A stretch of DNA of 64,000 nt from Colius striatus (taxonomy: Eukaryota; Chordata; Aves; Coliiformes; Coliidae): the NCBI RefSeq assembly GCF_028858725.1, contig NC_084760.1:66717867-66781866 (forward strand), in the 5' to 3' direction. Positions 55,347 through 64,000 of this stretch are shown here, one piece after another. The notes under the pieces were generated by a model. That model was not told the origin of the DNA and did no database searches. It saw only the letters and a list, made by a program, of their open reading frames with translations. Position numbers and translations under genes: made by a program. Numbering within the stretch: the first letter of the stretch is position 1; every line of letters starts with the position of its first letter.

Positions 55347-55565
55347 AGAATCACAGAATGGTAGGGGTTGGAAGGGACCTTTAGAGATCATCTTGTCAAA
55401 CCCCCCTGCAGAAGCAGGGTCACCTAGATCAGGTCGCATAAGACCCGCACAGTGAAATAGTTTTTCTTTTATTTAAGTGGAACTTTTTGTGTTCCAGCTT
55501 CATCCCATTACCCCTTGTCCTGTTACTAGCTACTATAGAAAAAAGGGATGGCCCAACCTCCAGTT
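55347..55565 (-). mobile_element. CR1 3' fragment, minus orientation
   Basis: Reads as the reverse complement of a CR1 end. It starts AGAATCACAGAATGGTAGGG and continues with ACCTTTAGAGATCATCTTG and AAGTGGAACTTTTTGTGTTC. The segment between the tail and the GTTCCACTT block is shortened by a deletion. It ends about 430 bp from the candidate PSMB1 poly(A) signal. Confidence 0.93.
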
Positions 55566-55993
55566 GGTAAGTTATTTACAGACCATAAACATGAGTCACG
55601 AGAAAACAAGTACAGAGAGGTCAAGTGTCAGGATAGCATGCGAGAGAAAGGAAAGGGAGAGGAAAAGCAAGCAATGAAGTGCAGAGGAGGCAGCACAAAC
55701 AGAACAAAGGATTTTTTCACTAAGCCAAGGCTGAACCAAAAGCATTACTGGAAAGGTCTGTGAACCTAAATGTTAAGAAGTTTAAAGTGCCCCACACTGT
55801 AGCACAAGGGATTGTGAACAAGGGATAAACTGCCATCGGAATTAGATTGATCAACAGATTGCGATGAATGAAACAGACCGGTAACTCTTAGCCACTTCCT
55901 CAGCATGAACTGCTCCGGCTTCTGAAAAACACTATCCCATCTATCTGAGAGAGAAAATATTCAGTGTTACAGTGGTTGAACTTCATGAAAAAG
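55566..55993. other. intergenic spacer downstream of PSMB1
   Basis: About 430 bp between the minus-strand CR1 and the candidate PSMB1 poly(A) signal. Nothing else is recognised. Confidence 0.6.
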
Positions 55994-55999
55994 TTTAAT
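55994..55999 (-). terminator. candidate PSMB1 poly(A) signal ATTAAA
   Basis: The minus strand reads ATTAAA about 68 nt after the PSMB1 stop codon. It is the nearest common hexamer I see, and a short 3' UTR suits this gene. The cleavage site itself cannot be read from sequence. Confidence 0.4.
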
Positions 56000-56066
56000 A
56001 AGACAAATGTCTTCATAATACAGGTAAATGGTACATAACAGATTACGTGTTGACAAGTGAACTGAA

Positions 56067-62769
<6,703 letters not shown>

Positions 62770-62800
62770 CGCTGCGGCGCAGCTCCCTGCTGTCTCACGG

Positions 62801-62812
62801 CAAGATGGCGGC
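62801..62812 (+). promoter_or_regulatory. YY1-type motif CAAGATGGCGGC
   Basis: This is an exact core YY1 promoter motif (AAGATGGCGGC), 32 bp upstream of the PSMB1 ATG. Such motifs usually sit just downstream of transcription starts of housekeeping genes, with the ATGGCGG in the sense of transcription. In this orientation it would suit a plus-strand (TBP-side) start, although YY1 sites also act in reverse. Confidence 0.55.
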
Positions 62813-62819
62813 ACCGGAG

Positions 62820-62827
62820 CCGGAAGC
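62820..62827 (+). promoter_or_regulatory. ETS/GABP-type motif CCGGAAGC
   Basis: A consensus-like ETS-family site 8 bp from the YY1-type motif inside the CpG island. The pair is common in housekeeping promoters. Assignment is by motif only. Confidence 0.5.
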
Positions 62828-63236
62828 GGCGTTGCGCCGCGGTAGGAGGGCGGCGGCTCGTCTCGGCTGCTCCGGAGGGCGCCGGCGGGCGCTCGCCGCT
62901 CCGCGCCCGCCCTCACCTCCGCCGTCCGCCGCCTCCCCCGCCGGCCCCTCGGGCAGCGCTTTGCGCCCAGTGTCGGCGCTGTCGGCCCCCGAGCACACTG
63001 ATCTGTACGCAGTGGGGAGCCGTGGGCTGAGGGGCTCAGAGCGCCCCTGGCGTTGCGGCGGACCAGGAGCGCGGTGGCTCCTGCGGCGGCGAAGCGGGGA
63101 GCGCCTCGGGGAGGCCTGAGGAGTAAGGGTCGGGAAGCACGCAGCGTCTTTGCAGGGGGTGTCGGGCGCGGTGCTAGGCACCGCGGAACGAGTACATGCC
63201 AGCGGGAAGGCTGTGTTGCCTTTCGGCGAGGTCTGG

Positions 63237-64000
63237 GCAGGCTGGAGAGTTGGGCAGAGAGGATCCTCATGAGTTCAACAAGGACCGGTGCAGAGTCCTT
63301 GCATCTGGGGAGGAACAACCCCATGCACCAGTACAGGCTGGGGATTGAACTGCTGGAGAGCAGCTCTGCAGAGAGACCTGGGAGTCCTGATTGACAGTAA
63401 ACTAACCATGAGCCAGCAATGTGCCCTCGAGGCCAAGAAGGCCAATGGCATCCTGGGATGCATCAAGAGTGTGGGCAATAGGTCGAGGGAGGTTCTGCTC
63501 CCCCTCTACTCTGCCCTGGTGAGGCCTCATCTGGAGCCCTGTGTCCAGTTCTGGGCTCCTCAGCTCAAGAGGGACAGGGAACTGCTGGAGAGAGTCCAGC
63601 ACAGGGCCACCAAGATCATCAGGGGACTGGAACATCTTTCATACGAGAAAAGGCTGCAGGAACTGGGGCTTCTTAGCCTGGGGAAAACTGAGGGGGGATC
63701 TCATTAACATTTATCAGTACCTAAAGGGTGAGTGTCAAGAGGATGGGGAGACACTTCTTTTCTGTAGCGCCCAGTGACAAGGAGTAATGGACATCAAATG
63801 GAACACAAGAAGTTCCACTTAAACACAAGCAGAAACTTCTTTGGTGTTGAGGTGAGGGAGCTCTGGCACAGGCTGCCCAGGGAGGGTGTGGAGGCTCCTT
63901 CTCTGGAGATTTCCAAACCCACCTGGACACGTTCCTGTGTGACCTGATGGAGGGGAACCTGCTTTAGCATGGGCTTGGACTAGATGGTCCCTAGACGTCC
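63237..64000 (+). mobile_element. long CR1 copy running off the window end, with remnant of the reverse-transcriptase ORF
   Basis: Starts about 100 bp beyond the CpG island with CAGGCTGGAGAGTTGGGCAG and continues past the last base, where the sequence is only a few dozen bases short of a normal CR1 tail. A frame open at 63288-63707 encodes the C-terminal part of the CR1 ORF2 protein, with blocks such as [19 protein letters not shown] and [20 protein letters not shown]. The upstream endonuclease and polymerase domains are missing, so the copy is dead. It would sit in the first intron or promoter-proximal region of the divergent gene. Confidence 0.95.

Larger units (their letters stand above)
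62790..63122 (+). other. possible non-coding first exon of the divergent gene (TBP expected)
   Basis: The plus strand leaves the shared CpG island here. A candidate donor GTAAGG follows at 63123. An open frame of 104 codons starts at 62805 within the YY1-type motif, but its alanine/arginine/proline-rich product looks like GC-rich non-coding sequence and I do not recognise it. TBP normally has a non-coding first exon. The start boundary is a guess, and only the position relative to PSMB1 supports the assignment. Confidence 0.25.

Noticed and set aside
62805..63119. 104-codon plus-strand frame starting in the YY1-type motif
   Set aside because: GC-rich composition explains the openness. There is no recognisable domain, and the expected divergent gene (TBP) begins with a non-coding exon.

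Overview
The window looks like a piece of a bird chromosome. Two lines of sequence evidence support this. There are at least fourteen CR1 non-LTR retrotransposon fragments, most ending in the typical avian CR1 tail (repeats of the ATTCTATG / ATTCTGTG type). There is also one intact, compact, six-exon vertebrate gene with GT-AG introns. A few CR1 copies have a tail sequence that I associate with CR1-J-like, non-galliform lineages, but I cannot fix the species.

The only protein-coding gene I can reconstruct with confidence is PSMB1 (proteasome subunit beta type-1, the beta-6 ring subunit). It lies on the minus strand at 56067-62769 and has six exons. The conceptual product is 238 residues and every exon junction keeps the reading frame. 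Its start codon lies in a CpG island (about 62680-63130) carrying YY1-type and ETS-type motifs. In other vertebrates TBP is transcribed divergently from this promoter. TBP coding exons are not visible here, so only a possible non-coding first exon or first intron of TBP falls inside the window.

Positions 1 to about 55990 form a gene-poor stretch of roughly 56 kb. It has no long conserved reading frame, and the many short open frames look like chance. It contains CR1 fragments (4.1-4.95, 20.8, 28.3, 29.6-30.1, 45.3-45.7, 46.3, 50.6-51.3, 54.6-54.9 and 55.3 kb), a few microsatellites, two long poly-G runs (36.1 and 38.4 kb), a 43-bp alternating purine-pyrimidine tract (21.9 kb), and several GC/CpG-richer islands that are candidate conserved regulatory elements. 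In mammals the neighbour on this side of PSMB1 is FAM120B, followed by DLL1. I found no exon of either, so the stretch is best read as the intergenic interval, possibly with regulatory DNA. A 63-nt segment at 24886-24948 has excellent splice sites and an open frame, and is the best candidate for an unannotated exon.

The right end (61.3-64.0 kb) is rich in CR1. Two copies lie in PSMB1 intron 1, and a third starts about 100 bp beyond the CpG island and runs off the window. All three are on the plus strand, antisense to PSMB1. I did not find a novel multi-gene system. The most unusual items are the inverted CR1 junction at 51.2 kb, a perfect 26-bp palindrome in PSMB1 intron 2, the twin poly-G tracts and the candidate 63-nt exon.
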